Shown here: positions 23,280 to 37,803 of the stretch, piece by piece
Layout: every line of letters starts with the position of its first letter
Numbering within the stretch: the stretch's first letter is position 1
DNA from: Otis tarda
Lineage: Eukaryota; Chordata; Aves; Otidiformes; Otididae
Assembly (NCBI GenBank): GCA_026413225.1
Contig: JAPMTP010000086.1
Coordinates: 151,216-215,215, forward strand
Reading direction: 5' to 3'
Length of the DNA: 64,000 bases
The notes under the pieces: model-generated
Told to the model about the DNA's origin: nothing
Seen by the model: only the letters and a program-made list of their open reading frames with translations
The model's database searches: none
Translations under genes and position numbers: made by a program

Positions 23280-26200
23280 CAGCTGCACTTGGGCGCTCCC
23301 TGAAAAAAACCCCGAAAAATCACGAACTTCGGACCATTGCTCCCACAGCAAAAGGGCCAGACACTCAAGCTCTTGCTGCTCCTCAGCAGCCATTGGCAGT
23401 GCACCTACAGCAGCACAGACATTGGGGCTCCGGGCTTTCCCTGACGAACAGGGCTTCCACGTTTACCACCAGCTGCACATGGGCGCTCCCGGAAAAAAAA
23501 CCCCAAAAAATCATGAACGTCGGACGATTGCTCCCACACCAAAAGTGCCAGCCACTCAAGCTCTTGCTGCCCCTCAGCGGCCATTGGCAGCGCACCTACA
23601 GCACCACAGACATTAGGGCTCCGGGCTTTCCCTGATGAACAGGGCTTCGACCTTTACCACCAGCTGCACCATGGAGCTCTCTGAAAAAAAAACCCAAAAA
23701 ATCACGAACGTCAGACGATTGCTCCCACACCAAAAGTGCCAGCCACTCAAGCTCTTGCTGTTCCTCAGCGGCCATTGGCAGCGCACCTACAGCAGCACAG
23801 ACATTGGGGCTCCGGGCTTTCCCTGACGAACAGGGCTTTGACGTATACCACCAGCTGCACGTGGGCGCCCCGTGAAGAAGAATCCGCGAAAAATCACGAA
23901 CGTCGGACGATTGCTCCCACACCAAAAGTGCCAGCCACTCAAGCTCTTGCTGCTCCTCAGCGGCCATTGGCAGTGCACCTACAGCAGCACAGACATTGGG
24001 GCTCCGCGCTTTCCCTGACGAACAGGGCTTCGACGTTTACCACCAGCTACACGTGGGAGGCCCCTGAAAAAAAACCCCGAAAAATTACGTAATTCGGACG
24101 ATTGTACCCACACCAAAAGTGCCGGCCACTCAAGCTCTTGCTGCTCCTCAGCGGCCATTGGCAGCGCACCTACAGCAGCACAGACACTGGGGCTCTGGGC
24201 TTTCCCTGACGAACAGGGCTTCCACGTTTATCACCAGCTACACCTGGGCGTCCTCTGAAAATAACCCTGAAAAATCACGAACGTCGGACCATTACTCCCA
24301 CACCAAAAGTGCCAGCCACTGAAGCTCTTGCTGCTCATCAGTGGCCATTGGCAGTCCACGTACCGCACCAGAGACATTGAGACTCCGGTCTTTCCCTGAC
24401 TAACAGGGCTTCTACATTTAGCAACAGCTGCACCATGGCGCCCCCTGAAAAAAAACCGCAAAAAATCACCAACGTCGGAAGATTGCTCCCACACCATAAG
24501 GGCCAGCCACTCAAGCTCTTGCTGCTCCTCAGCGGCCACTGGCAGCGCACCTACAGCAGTACAGACATTGGGGCTCCGGGCTTTCTCTCACGAACAGGGC
24601 TTTGACGTATACCACCAGCTGCACGTGGGCGCCCCGTGAAGAAGAAACCGCGAAAAATCACGAACGTCGGACGATTGCTCCCACAACAAAAGTGCCAGCC
24701 ACTCAAGCTCTTGCTGCTCCAGAGCGGCCATTGGCAGTGCACCTACAGCAGCACAGACATTGGGGCTCCGGGCTTTCCCTGACGAACAGGGCTTCGATGT
24801 ATACCACCAGCTGCACCAGGGCGCTCACTGAAACAAAACCCCAAAAAATCACGAACGTCGGACGATTGATCCCACACCAAAAGTGCCAGCCACTCAAGCT
24901 CTTGCTGCTCCTCAGCGGCCATTGGCAGTGCACCTACAGCAGCACAGACATTGGGGCTCCGGGCTTTCCCTGACGAACAGGGCTTCGACGTTTACCACCA
25001 GCTGCACCATGGAGCTCTCTGAAAAAAAAACCCAAAAAATCACGAACGTCAGACGATTGCTCCCACACAAAAAGTGCCAGCCACTCAAGCTCTTGCTGTT
25101 CCTCAGCTGCCATTGGCAGCGCACCTACAGCAGCACAGACATTGGGGCTCCGGGCTTTCCCTGACGAACAGGGCTTTGACGTATACCACCAGCTGCACGT
25201 GGGCGCCCCGTGAAGAAGAATCCGCGAAAAATCATGAACGTCAGACGATTGCTCCCACACCAAAAGTGCCAGCCACTCAAGCTCTTGCTGCTCCTCAGCG
25301 GCCATTGGCAGTGCACCTACAGCAGCACACACATTGGGGCTCCGGGCTTTCCCTGACGAACAGGGCTTCGACGTTTACCACCAGTTGCACCAGGGCGCCC
25401 CCTGAAAAAAAACCCCAAAAAATCACAAACGTTGGACCATTGCTCCCACACCAAAAGTGCCAGACACTCAAGCTCTTGCTGCCCCTCAGCGGCCATTGCC
25501 AATGCACCTACAGCATCACAGACATTGGGGCTCCGGGCTTTCTCTGACGAACAGGCCTTCGACGTATACCACGAGCTGCACCGGGGCGCTCACTGAAAAA
25601 AACCCCGAAAAATCACGAACGTTGGACCATTGCTCCCACATCAAAAGGGCCGGACATTCAAGCTCTTTTTGCTCCTCAGCGGCCATTGGCAGCGCACCTA
25701 CTTCAGCACAGACATAGGGGCTCCGGGCTTTCCCTGACAAACAGGGCTTCGACGTTTGCCACCAGTTGCACGTGGGCGCCCCCTGAAAAAAAAAACCCCG
25801 AAAAATTACGAACGTCAAACGATTGTAGCCAAACCAATAGTGCCAGCCACTCAAGCTCTTGCTGCTCCTCAGCGGCCATTGGCAGCGCACCTACAGCAGC
25901 ACAGACATTGGGGCTCGGGGCTTTCCCTGACGAACAGGGCTTAGACGTTTACCACCAGCTGCACCAGGGCGCTCACTGAAAAAAAAACCACAAAAAATCA
26001 CGAACTTCGGACGATTGCTCCCACACCAAAAGTGCCAGCCAGTCAAGCTCTTGCTGCTCCTCAGCGGCCATTGGCAGCGCACCTACAGCAGCACAGACAC
26101 TGGGGCTCCGGGCTTTCCCTGATGAACTGGGCTTCGACGTTTACCACCAGCTGCACCTGGGCGCCCCCTGAAAAAAAACGCCGATTAATCACGAACGTTG

Positions 26201-27799
26201 GACGATTGCTCCCACAACAAAAGTGCCAGCCACTCAAGCTCTTGCTGCTCCTCAGCGGCCATTGGCGGGGCACCTACAGCAGCACAGACATTGGGGCTCC
26301 GGGCTTTCCCTAACGAACAGGGCTTCGACGTATACCACCAGCTGCACCAGGGCGCTCACTGAAAAAAAACTGAAAAAAATCACGAACGTCGGACGATTGC
26401 TCCCACACCAAAAGTGCCAGCCACTCAAGCTCTTGCTGTCCCTCAGTGGCCATAGGCAGTGCACCTACAGCAGCACAGACACTGGGGCTCCAGGCTTTCC
26501 CTGACGAACAGGGCTTCGACGTTTACCACCAGCTGCACGTGGGCGCTCCCTGAAAAAAAACTCGAAAAATCACGAACGTCGGACCATTGCTCCCACACCA
26601 AAAGTGCCAGCCACTCAAGCTCTTGCTGCACCTCAGCGGCCATTGGCAGCGCACCTACAGCAGCACAGACATTGGGGCTCCGGGCTTTCCCTGACGAACA
26701 GGGCTTCGACGTTTACCACCAGCTGCACGTGGGCGCCCACTGAAAAAAATCCACAAAAAATCACGAACGTCGGACGATTGCTCCCACACGAAAAGTGCCA
26801 GACACTCAAGCTCTTGCTGATACTCAGCGGCCATTGGCAGCTCACCTACAGCAGCACAGACATTGGGGCTCCGGGCTTTCCCTGACGAACAGGGCTTTGA
26901 CGTATACCACCAGCTGCACGTGGGCGCCCCGTGAAGAAGAAACCGCGAAAAATCACGAACGTCGGACGATTGCTCCCACACCAAAAGTGCCAGCCACTCA
27001 AGCTCTTGCTGCTCCTCAGCGGCCATTGGCAGCGCACCTACAGCAGCACAGACATTGGGGCTCCGGGCTTTCCCAGATGAACAGGGCTTCGACGTTTACC
27101 ACCAGCTACACGTGGGAGCCCTCTTAAAAAAGAAACCCGAAAAATCACGAACGTTGGACCATTGCTCCCACACCAAAAGTGCCAGCCACTCAAGCTCTTG
27201 CTGCTCCTCAGCGGCCATTGGCAGCGCACCTACAGCAGCACAGACATTGCGGCTCCGGGCTTTCCCTGACGAACAGGGCTTTGACATATACCACCAGCTG
27301 CATGTGGGCACCCCCTGAAAAAGAAACCCCGAGAAATCACGAACTTCGGACGATTGCTCCCACACGAAAAGGGCCAGACACTCAAGCTCTTGCTGCTCCT
27401 CAGCGGCCATTGGCAGCGCATCTACAGCAGCACAGACATTGGGGCTCCGGGCTTTTCCTGACGAACAGGGCTTAGACGTTTACCACCAGATGCACCAGGT
27501 CCCTCACTGAAAAAAAAACCACAAAAAATCACGAACGTTGGACGATTGCTCACATACCAAAAGTGCCAGCCACTCAAGCTCTTGCTGCTCCTCAGCGGCC
27601 ATTGGCAGTGCACCTACAGCAGCACAGACATTGGGGCTCCGGGCTTTCCCTGACGAACAGGGCTTCCACGTTTACCACCAGCTGCACGTGGGCGCCCCGT
27701 GAAGAAGAAACCGCGAAAAATCACGAACGTCGGACGATTGCTCCCACACCAAAAGTGCCAGCCACTCAAGCTCTTGCTGCTCCTCAGCGGCCATTGGCA

Positions 27800-30700
27800 G
27801 TGCACCTACAGCAGCACAGACATTGGGGCTCCGGGCTTTCCCTGACGAACAGGGCTTCGACGTTTACCACCAGCTGCACCAGGGTGCCCCGTGAAAAAAA
27901 AACTCGAAAAATCACAAACGTTGGACCATTGCTCCCACACCAAAAGTGCCAGCCACTCAAGCTCTTGCTGCCCCTCAGCGGCCATTGGCAGTGCACCTAC
28001 AGCACCACAGACATTGGGGCTCCGGGCTTTCCCTGACGAACAGGGCTTCAACGTATACCACGAGCTGCACGTGGGCGCTCACTGAAAAAAACCCCGAAAA
28101 ATCACGAACGTCGGACCATTGCTCCCACATCAAAAGGGCCGGACATTCAAGCTCTATTTGCTCCTCAGCGGCCATTGGCAGCGCACCTACTTCAGCACAG
28201 ACATTGGGGCTCCGGGCTTTCCCTGACAAACAGGGCTTCGACGTTTTCCACCAGTTGCACGTGGGCGCCACCTGAAAAAAAAAACCCCGAAAAATAACGA
28301 ACGTCGAACGATTGTACCCACACCAATAGTGCCAGCCACTCAAGCTCTTGCTGCTCCTCAGCGGCCATTGGCAGCGCACCTATAGCAGCACAGACATTGG
28401 GGCTCCGGGCTTTCCCTGACGAACAGGGCTTCGACGTATACCACCATCTACACGTGGGCGCTCACTGAAAAAAAACCCCTAAAAATCACGAACGTCGGAC
28501 GATTGCTCCCACACCAATAGTGCCAGCCACTCAAGCTCTTGCTGTCCCTCAGTGGCCATTGGCAGTGCACCTACAGCAGCACAGACATTGCGGCTCCGGG
28601 CTTTCCCTGACGAACAGGGCTTCGACGTATACCACCAGCTGCACGTGGGCGCTCACTGAAAAAAAACCCCAAAAAATCACGAACGTCGGACGATTGCTCC
28701 CACACCAAAAGTGCCAGCCACTCAAGCTCTTGCTGTCCCTCAGTGGCCATTGGCAGTGCACCTACAGCAGCACAGACATTGCTGCTCCAGGCTTTCCCTG
28801 ACGAACAGGGCTTTGACGTATACCACCAGCTGCATGTGGGCGCCCCCTGAGAAAGAAACCCCGAAAAATCACGAACGTCGGACGATTGCTCCAACACCAA
28901 AAGGGCCAGACACTCAAGCTCTTGCTGCTCCTCAGCGGCCATTGGCAGCGCATCTACAGCAGAACAGACATTGGGGCTCCAGGCTTTCCCTGACGAACAG
29001 GGCTTCGACGTTTACCACCAGCTGCACCAGGGTGCCCCCTGAAAAAAAAACTCGAAAAATCACGAACGTTGGACGATTGCTCCCACACCAAAAGTGCCAG
29101 CCACTCAAGCTCTTGCTGCTCCTCAGCGGCCATTGGCAGCGCACCTACAGCAGCACAGACATTGGTGCTCCGGGCTTTCCCTGACGAATAGGGCTTCGAC
29201 GTTTACCACCATCTAGACGTGGGCGCCCACTGAAAAAAACCCCGAAAAATCACGAACTTCGGACGATTGCTCCCACACCAAAAGTGCCAGCCACTCAAGC
29301 TCTTGCTGCTCCTTTGCGGCCATTGGCAGCGCACCTACAGCAGAACAGACATTGGGGCTCCGGGCTTTCCCTGACGAACAGGGCTTCGACGTATACCACC
29401 AGCTGCACGAGGGCACCCCTGAAAAAAAAACTCGAAATATCACGAACGTTGGACGATTGCTCCAACACCAAAAGTGCCAGCCACTCAAGCTCTTGCTGCT
29501 CCTCAGCGGCCATTGGCAGTGCACCTACAGCAGCACAGACATTGGGGCTCCGGGCTTTCCCTGACGAACAGGGCTTCGACGTTTACCACCAGCTGCACCA
29601 GGGCGCTCACTGAAAAAAACCCCGAAAAATCAGGAACGTCGGACCATTGCTCCCACATCAAAAGGGCCAGACACTCAAGCTCTTTATACTCCTCAGCAGC
29701 CATTGGCAGCGCACCTACAGCAGCACAGACATTGGGGCTCCGGGCTTTCCCTGACGAACAGGGCTTCGACGTTTACCACCAGCTGCACCGGGCGCACCCT
29801 GAAAAGAAACCCCGAGAAATCACGAACGTCGGATGATTGCTCCCACACCAAAAGGGCCAGCCACTCAAGCTCTTGCTGCTACTCAGCGGCCATTGGCAGC
29901 GCACCTACAGCAGCACAGACATTGGGGCTCCGGGCTTTCCCTGACGAACAGGGCTTTGACGTATACCACCAGCTGCACGTGGGCACCCCGTGAAGAAGAA
30001 ACCCCGAAAAATCACGAACGTCGGACGATTGCTCCCACACCAAAAGTGCCAGCCACTCAAGCTCTTGCTGCCCCTCAGCGGCCATTGGCAGTGCACCTAC
30101 AGCACCACAGACATTGGGGCTCCGGGCTTTCCCTGACGAACAGGGCTTCGACGTATACCACGAGCTGCATGTGGGCGCTCACTGAAAAAAACCCCGAAAA
30201 ATCACGAACGTCGGACCATTGCTCCCACATCAAAAGGGCCGGACATTCAAGCTCTTTTTGCTCCTCAGCGGCCATTGGCAGCGCACCTACTTCAGCACAG
30301 ACATTGGGGCTCCGGGCTTTCCCTAACAAACAGGGCTTCGACGTTTGCCACCAGTTGCACGTGGGCGCCACCTGAAAAAAAAAACCCCGAAAATTAACGA
30401 ACGTCGAACGATTGTACCCACACCAATAGTGCCAGCCACTCAAGCTCTTGCTGCTCCTCAGCGGCCATTGGCAGCGCACCTACAGCAGCACAGACATTGG
30501 GGCTCCGGGCTTTCCCTCACGAACAGGGCTTCGACGTTTACCACCAGCTGCACCTGGGCGCCCCCTGAAAAAAAAAACGCCGAAAAATCACGAACGTCGG
30601 ACGATTGCTCCCACACCAAAAGTGCCAGCCACTCAAGCTCTTGCTGCTCCTCAGCGGCCATTGGCAGTGCACCTACAGCAGCACAGACATTGGGGCTCCG

Positions 30701-33000
30701 GGCTTTCCCTGACGAACAGGGCTTCGACGTATACCACCAGCTGCACCAGGGCGCTCACTGAAAAAAACCCCAAAAAATCACGAACGTCGGACGATTGCTC
30801 CCACACCAAAAGTGCCAGCCACTCAAGCTCTTGCTGTCCCTCAGTGGCCATTGGCAGTGCACCTACAGCAGCACAGACATTGCTGCTCCAGGCTTTCCCT
30901 GACGAACAGGGCTTTGACGTATACCACCAGCTGCATGTGGGCGCCCCCTGAGAAAGAAACCCCGAAAAATCACGAACGTCGGACAATTGCTCCAACACCA
31001 AAAGGGCCAGACACTCAAGCTCTTGCTGCTCCTCAGCGGCCATTGGCAGCGCATCTACAGCAGAACAGACATTGGGGCTCCAGGCTTTCCCTGACGAACA
31101 GGGCTTCGACGTTTACCACCAGCTGCACCAGGGTGCCCCCTGAAAAAAAAACTCGAAAAATCACGAACGTTGGACGATTGCTCCCACACCAAAAGTGCCA
31201 GCCACTCAAGCTCTTGCTGCTCCTCAGCGGCCATTGGCAGCGCACCTACAGCAGCACAGACATTGGTGCTCCGGGCTTTCCCTGACGAACAGGGCTTCGA
31301 CGTATACCACCAGCTGCACGAGGGCACCCCCTGAAAAAAAACTCGAAATATCACGAACGTTGGACGATTGCTCCAACACCAAAAGTGCCAGCCACTCAAG
31401 CTCTTGCTGCTCCTCAGCGGCCATTGGCAGTGCACCTACAGCAGCACAGACATTGGGGCTCCGGGCTTTCCCTGACGAACAGGGCTTCGACGTTTACCAC
31501 CAGCTGCACCAGGGCGCTCACTGAAAAAAACCCCGAAAAATCAGGAACGTCGGACCATTGCTCCCACATCAAAAGGGCCAGACACTCAAGCTCTTTATAC
31601 TCCTCAGCAGCCATTGGCAGCGCACCTACAGCAGCACAGACATTGGGGCTCCGGGCTTTCCCTGACGAACAGGGCTTCGACGTTTACCACCAGCTGCACC
31701 GGGGCGCACCCTGAAAAGAAACCCCGAGAAATCACGAACGTCGGATGATTGCTCCCACACCAAAAGGGCCAGCCACTCAAGCTCTTGCTGCTACTCAGCG
31801 GCCATTGGCAGCGCACCTACAGCAGCACAGACATTGGGGCTCCGGGCTTTCCCTGACGAACAGGGCTTTGACGTATACCACCAGCTGCACGTGGGCACCC
31901 CGTGAAGAAGAAACCCCGAAAAATCACGAACGTCGGACGATTGCTCCCACACCAAAAGTGCCAGCCACTCAAGCTCTTGCTGCCCCTCAGCGGCCATTGG
32001 CAGTGCACCTACAGCACCACAGACATTGGGGCTCCGGGCTTTCCCTGACGAACAGGGCTTCGACGTATACCACCAGCTGCATGTGGGCGCTCACTGAAAA
32101 AAAACCCCGAAAAATCACGAACGTCGGACCATTGCTCCCACATCAAAAGGGCCGGACATTCAAGCTCTTGCTGCTCCTCAGCGGCCATTGGCAGCGCACC
32201 TACAGCAGCACAGACATTGGGGCTCCGGGCTTTCCCTAACAAACAGGGCTTCGACGTTTGCCACCAGTTGCACGTGGGCGCCACCTGAAAAAAAAAAACC
32301 CCGAAAATTAACGAACGTCGGACGATTGTACCCACACCAATAGTGCCAGCCACTCAAGCTCTTGCTGCTCCTCAGCGGCCATTGGCAGCGCACCTACAGC
32401 AGCACAGACATTGGGGCTCCGGGCTTTCCCTCACGAACAGGGCTTCGACGTTTACCACCAGCTGCACCTGGGCGCCCCCTGAAAAAAAACGCCGAAAAAT
32501 CACGAACGTCGGACGATTGCTCCCACACCAAAAGTGCCAGCCACTCAAGCTCTTGCTGCTCCTCAGCGGCCATTGGCAGTGCACCTACAGCAGCACAGAC
32601 ATCGGGGCTCCGGGCTTTCCCTGACGAACAGGGCTTCGAGGTATACCACCAGCTGCACCAGGGCGCTCACTGAAAAAAAAACCCCAAAAATCACGAACGT
32701 CGGACGATTGCTCCCACACCAAAAGTGCCAGCCACTCAAGCTCTTGCTGTCCCTCAGTGGCCATTGGCAGTGCACCTACAGCAGCACAGACATTGCTGCT
32801 CCAGGCTTTCCCTGACGAACAGGGCTTTGACGTATACCACCAGCTGCATGTGGGCGCCCCCTGAGAAAGAAACCCCGAAAAATCACGAACGTCGGACAAT
32901 TGCTCCAACACCAAAAGGGCCAGACACTCAAGCTCTTGCTGCTCCTCAGCGGCCATTGGCAGCGCACCTACAGCAGCACAGACATTGGGGCTCCGGGCTT
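27800..33000 (+). repeat. Higher-order repeat of 10-11 units (1.91-2.10 kb)
   Basis: Unit series starting near 28711 recur near 30812 and 32725, offsets 2101 and 1913 bp. Further right the first offset drops to 1911 bp (29284 to 31195, 29474 to 31385), so one unit around 29190-29280, with ACCATCTAGACGTGG, is present only in the first copy. Markers include ACATTGCTGCTCC with CATGTGGGCGCC, and GAAGAAGAAACC. About two and a half copies are present. Confidence 0.8.
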
Positions 33001-35397
33001 TCCCTGACGAACAGGGCTTCGATTTTTACCACCATCTGCACGTGGGCGCCCACTGAAAAAAACCCCGAAAAATCACGAACTTCGGACGATTGCTCCCACA
33101 CCAAAAGTGCCAGCCACTCAAGCTCTTGCTGCTCCTCAGCGGCCATTGGCAGTGCACCTACAGCAGCACAGACATTGGGGCTCCGGGCTTTCCCTGACGA
33201 ACAGGGCTTCGACGTTTACCACCAGCTGCACCTTGGAGCTCACTGAAAAAAACCCCGAAAAATCACGAACGTCGGACGATTGCTCCCACACAAAAAGTGC
33301 CAGCCACTCAAGCTCTTGCTGCTCCTCAGCGGCCATTGGCAGCGCACCTACAGCAGCACAGACATTGGGGCTCCGGGCTTTCCCTGAGGAGCAGGGCTTC
33401 GACGTTTGCCACCAGGTGTACGTGGGCGCCCCCCGACAAAAAAAAACCCGAAAAATCACGAGAGTCGGGCGATTGCTCCCACACCAAAAGGGCCATCCAC
33501 TCAAGCTCTTGCTGCTCCTCAGCGGCCATTGGCAGCGCATCTACAGCATCACAGACATTGGGGCTCCGGGCTTTCCCTGACGAACAGGGCTTCGACGTTT
33601 ACCACCAGCTGCACCAGGGCGCTCACTGAAAAAAAACCAGATAAATCACGAACGTCGGACGATTGATCCCACACCAAAAGTGCCAGCCACTCAAGCTCTT
33701 GCTGCTCCTCAGCGGCCATTGGCAGCGCACCTACAGCAGCACAGACATTGGGGCTCCGGGCTTTCCCTGACGAACAGGGCTTCGACGATTACCACCATCT
33801 ACATGTGGGCGCCCACTGAAAAAATCCCCGAAAAATCACGAACGTCGGACCATTGCTCCCTCACCAAAAGTGCTAGACACTCAAGCTCTTGATGCTCCTC
33901 AGCGGCCATTGGCAGCGCACGTACAGCAGCACAGACATTGAGGCTCCGGGCGTTCCCTGACGAACAGGGCTTCGACGTTTACCACCAGCTACACGTGGCA
34001 GACCCTGAAAAAAAAACCCGAAAAATAACGAACGTCGGACCATTGCTCCCACACCAAAAGTTCCAGCCACTCAAGCTCTTGCTGCTCCTCAGCGGCCATT
34101 GGCAGCGCACCTACAGCACCACAGACATTGGGGCTCCAGGCTTTCCATGACGAACAGGGCTTCGACGTTTACCACCAGCTGCACCAGGTCATCCTCTGAA
34201 AATAACCCTGAAAAATCACGAACGACGGACCATTACTCCCACACCAAAAGTGCCAGCCACTCAAGCTCTTGCTGCCCCTCTGCGGCCATTGGCAGTCCAC
34301 GTACCGCACCAGAGACATTGAGGCTCCGGTCTTTCCCTGATGAACAGGGCTTCTACATTTAGCACCAGCTGCACGTGAGCACTCCCTGAAAAAAAAACCC
34401 AAAAAATCACCAACGTTGGACCATTGCTCCCACACCAAATGTGCCAGCCACTCAAGCTCTTGCTGCTCCTCAGCGGCCACTGGCAGCGCAGCTACAGCAG
34501 CACAGACATTGGGGCTCCGGGCTTTCCCTGACGAACAGGGCTTAGATGTTTACCACCAGCTGCACGTGGGCGCCCCCTGAAAAAAAAAACCCCGAAAAAT
34601 TACGAACTTCGGACGATTGTACCCACACCAAAAGTGCCAGCCACTCAAGCTCTTGCTGCTCCTCAGCGGCCATTGGCAGCGCACCTACAGCACCACAGAC
34701 ACTGAGGCTCCGGTCTTTCCCTGACGAACAGGGCTTCGACGTTTTCCACCAGCTGCACGTGGGCGCGCCCTGAAAAAAAAACTCGAAAACTCACGAACGT
34801 CGGACCATTGCTCCCACACCAAAAGGGCCAGACACTCAAGCTCTTGCTGCTCCTCAGCGGTCATTGGCAGTGCACCTACAGCAGCACAGACATTGGGGTT
34901 TCGGGCTTTTCCTGACGAACAGGGCTTCGACGTATACCACCAGCTCCACCAGGGCGCTCACTAAAAAAAACCCCAATAAATCACGAACGTCGGACCTTTG
35001 CTCCCACACCAAAAGGGCCAGACACTCAAGCTCTTGCTGCTCCTCAGTGCCCATTGGCAGCGCACCTACAGCAGCACAGACACTGGGGCTCCGGGCTTTC
35101 CCTGACGAACAGGGCTTCGACGTTTACCACCAGCTGCACGTGGTCGCCCCCTGAAAAAAAAACTCGAAAAATCACGAACGTCGGAAGATTGCTCCCACAC
35201 CAAAAGTGCCAGCCACTCAAGCTCTTGCTGCTCCTCAGCGGCCATTGGCAGTGCACCTACAGCAGCACAGACATTGGGGGTCCGGGCTTTCCCTGACGAA
35301 CAGGGCTTCCACGTTTACCACCAGCTTCACGTGGGCGCCCCCTTAAAAAAAAAACTCGAAAAATCACGAACGTCGGACCATTGCTCCCACACCAAAA

Positions 35398-36600
35398 GTG
35401 CCAGCCACTCAAGCTCTTGCTGCTCCTCAGCGGCCATTGGCAGCGCACCTACAGCAGCACAGACATTTGGGCTCCGGGCTTTCCCTGACGAACAGGGCTT
35501 CGACGTTTACCACCAGCTGCACCTGGGCGCCCCCTGAAAAAAACCTGAAAAATCACGAACGTCGGACCATTGCTCCCACACCAAAAGTGCCAGCCACTCA
35601 AGCTCTTGCTGCTCCTCAGCGGCCATTAGCAGTGCACCTACAGCAGCACAGACATTGGGGCTCTGGGCTTTCCCTGACGAACAGGGCTTCGACGTTTACC
35701 ACCAGCTACACGTGGGAGCCCCCTGAAAAAAAACCCCGAAAAATCACGAACGTCGGACCATTGCTCCCACACCAAAAGGGCCAGACACTCAAGCTCTTGC
35801 TGCTCCTCAGCGGCCATTGGCAGCGCACCTACAGCACCACAGACATTGGGGCTCTGGGCTTTCCCTGACGAACAGGGCTTCGACGTTTACCACCAGCTGC
35901 ACCTGGGGGCCCAATGAAAGAAACCGGAAAAATCACGAACGTCGGACGATTGCTCCCACACCGAAAGTGCCAGACACTCAAGCTCTTGCTGCTCCTCAAC
36001 GGCCATAGGCAGTGCATCTACCGCAGCACAGACATTGGGGCTCCGGGCTTTCCCTGACGAACAGGGCTTTGACGTTTACCACCAGCTGCATGTGGGCGCC
36101 CACTGAAAAAAAACCCCGAAATATCACAAATGTCGGACCATTGCTCCCACACCAGAAGTGCCAGCCACTCAAGCTCTTGCTGCTCCTCAGCGGCCATTGG
36201 CAGCGCACCTACAGCAGCACAGACATTGGGGCTCCGGGCTTTCCCTGACGAACAGGGCTTCGACGTTTACCACCAGCTGCACCTGGGCGCCCCCTGAAAA
36301 AAACCTGAAAAATCACGAACGTCGGACCATTGCTCCCACACCAAAAGTGCCAGCCACTCAAGCTCTTGCTGCTCCTCAGCGGCCATTAGCAGTGCACCTA
36401 CAGCAGCACAGACATTGGGGCTCTGGGCTTTCCCTGACGAACAGGGCTTCGACGTTTACCACCAGCTACACGTGGGAGCCCCCTGAAAAAAACCCCGAAA
36501 AATCACGAACGTCGGACCATTGCTCCCACACCAAAAGTGCCAGCCACTCAAGCTCTTGCTGCTCCTCAGCGGCCATTGGCAGCGCACCTACAGCACCACA
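35398..36600 (+). repeat. Two-unit block duplicated 760 bp apart
   Basis: The pair of units with GAAAAAAACCTGAAAAATC, then GGCCATTAGCAGTGC and CTACACGTGGGAGCC, occurs at about 35398-35830 and again at about 36158-36590. The spacing equals four satellite units. It lies immediately left of LTR copy 4. Confidence 0.75.
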
Positions 36601-36647
36601 GACATTGGGGCTCCGGGCTTTCCCTGACGAACAGGGCTTCGACGTTT

Positions 36648-36652
36648 ACCAC
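36648..36652. repeat. Target-site duplication, left, LTR copy 4
   Basis: ACCAC before TGTCG. The preceding unit has GGGCTTCGACG, not the GGGCTTAGACG of copies 1-3. Confidence 0.85.
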
Positions 36653-37798
36653 TGTCGTAGTTCAGCTCTGATCAGGACCAGACTACGCAGTCTCTCTCTC
36701 ACTCCCCCCACCCTCCGAAAGAACAGGGAGAGAAAATATAAGGAAAAACGGCGCGAAGTTTGAGATAAGGACGGGGAGAAATCCTTAAAGTTACCGTCAC
36801 GGTCAAAACAGACTGGACTTGGGGAAAACTATTCATTTATTACTACAAACAGCAGGATAATGAGACAGAGAACAAGATAACCTCCATCCACCCCTCCCTC
36901 TTCCCAAGCTTAACTTTATGTCTACTACCTTCCCCCCCCCGAGCGGCACAGGGGGGAAGAGGGAATGGGGGTTGCAGTCAGTTCATCATACGTTGTTTCA
37001 CGCCGCTGCTTCATGGTCGGGGGAAGAACTCCTCACATTCCTCCCCTGCTCCATCATGGGGTCCCACCCCTACGCCACAGTCCTTCGTGGAACTGCTCCG
37101 GCGTGGGTCATCTCTTCCACAGAGTGCAGTCTCTCCAGAACGGCTGTCCCAGCGGGCCCTCCACGGGCCACAGCTGCCTTCAGGCATCCACCTCCCCCGG
37201 TACGGGGTCCTTCACGGGCTCCAAGTGGATCTCTGCTCCTCCGTGCACCTCCATGGGCTGCAGGGGGACAACCTGCTCCGCCATGGTCGTCACCACAGGC
37301 TGCAGAGGAATCTTGGCTAGGAGCCGCATTACTCCTCCCCCTCCTTTCTGAACTGACCTTGGCGTCTGCAGCCGTTCCTCACTCACAACACGGTGGTAGA
37401 TGTCTCTCAGGATCTTTTTACATCTTATTCACTTCTCATCTCCTTTCCACTTCTTGCAGCCGGGCCGGACCAAGTCGGGCCCAGTCGGCTGCCTGGCAAG
37501 AGGCCAGAGGGTGAGGCCTGCAAGGCCCATGAGGCCTGCGCCTCCCCCTCTGCAACTCCGACCCCGCTCAGCTTCTTCACATCTTCTCTTCTCTCTTTTT
37601 TTTTTCTGTTTTCCCCTTCTTAATACGTTATCGCAGAGGCGTTATCACGGAACATTCTGCTACCAATCGGCTCGACCTTGGCCAGCAGCAGGTCCGCCCT
37701 AGGCCCGTCCGAGTCCACTGAACAAAGGGGAGCGACTTCTAGCAGTTTCCTGCAGAAGCTACCACCTTAGGCCCCCCCTCACTAACAAAACAATGACA
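36653..37798 (-). mobile_element. Solo LTR, copy 4 (1146 bp), second subfamily
   Basis: Full-length LTR with the same termini and flanks as the others. It shares with copy 5, against copies 1-3, GGCGCGAAGTTTGAG, CACGGTCAAAACAGACTGG, TTTATGTCTACTACC, CACAACACGGTGG and GGCCCGTCCGAG. Private changes include CTCCGCCATGG, CTGCAGAGGAATC and CTCACTAACA. Copies 4 and 5 are therefore a separate amplification lineage of the same ancestral insertion. Orientation is again minus. Confidence 0.85.
36836..36841 (-). promoter_or_regulatory. Polyadenylation signal of LTR copy 4
   Basis: AATAAA on the minus strand, 183 bp from the insert edge. Confidence 0.65.
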
Positions 37799-37803
37799 AC
37801 CAC
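37799..37803. repeat. Target-site duplication, right, LTR copy 4
   Basis: ACCAC followed by CAGCTGCACTTGG. Confidence 0.85.

Larger units (their letters stand above)
23275..36652 (+). repeat. 190-bp satellite, forward block D (about 70 units)
   Basis: Long forward satellite stretch between LTR copies 3 and 4. The first units match those after LTR copies 1 and 2, then the order is rearranged: about 24700-25550 again matches 14920-15770, after an interruption of about 0.9 kb. The block includes diverged units carrying GTCCACGTACCGCACC and AGAGACATTGAG (near 24355 and 34295), and a ten-unit higher-order repeat in its middle part. No LTR, gene or unrelated insert was seen. Confidence 0.93.
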
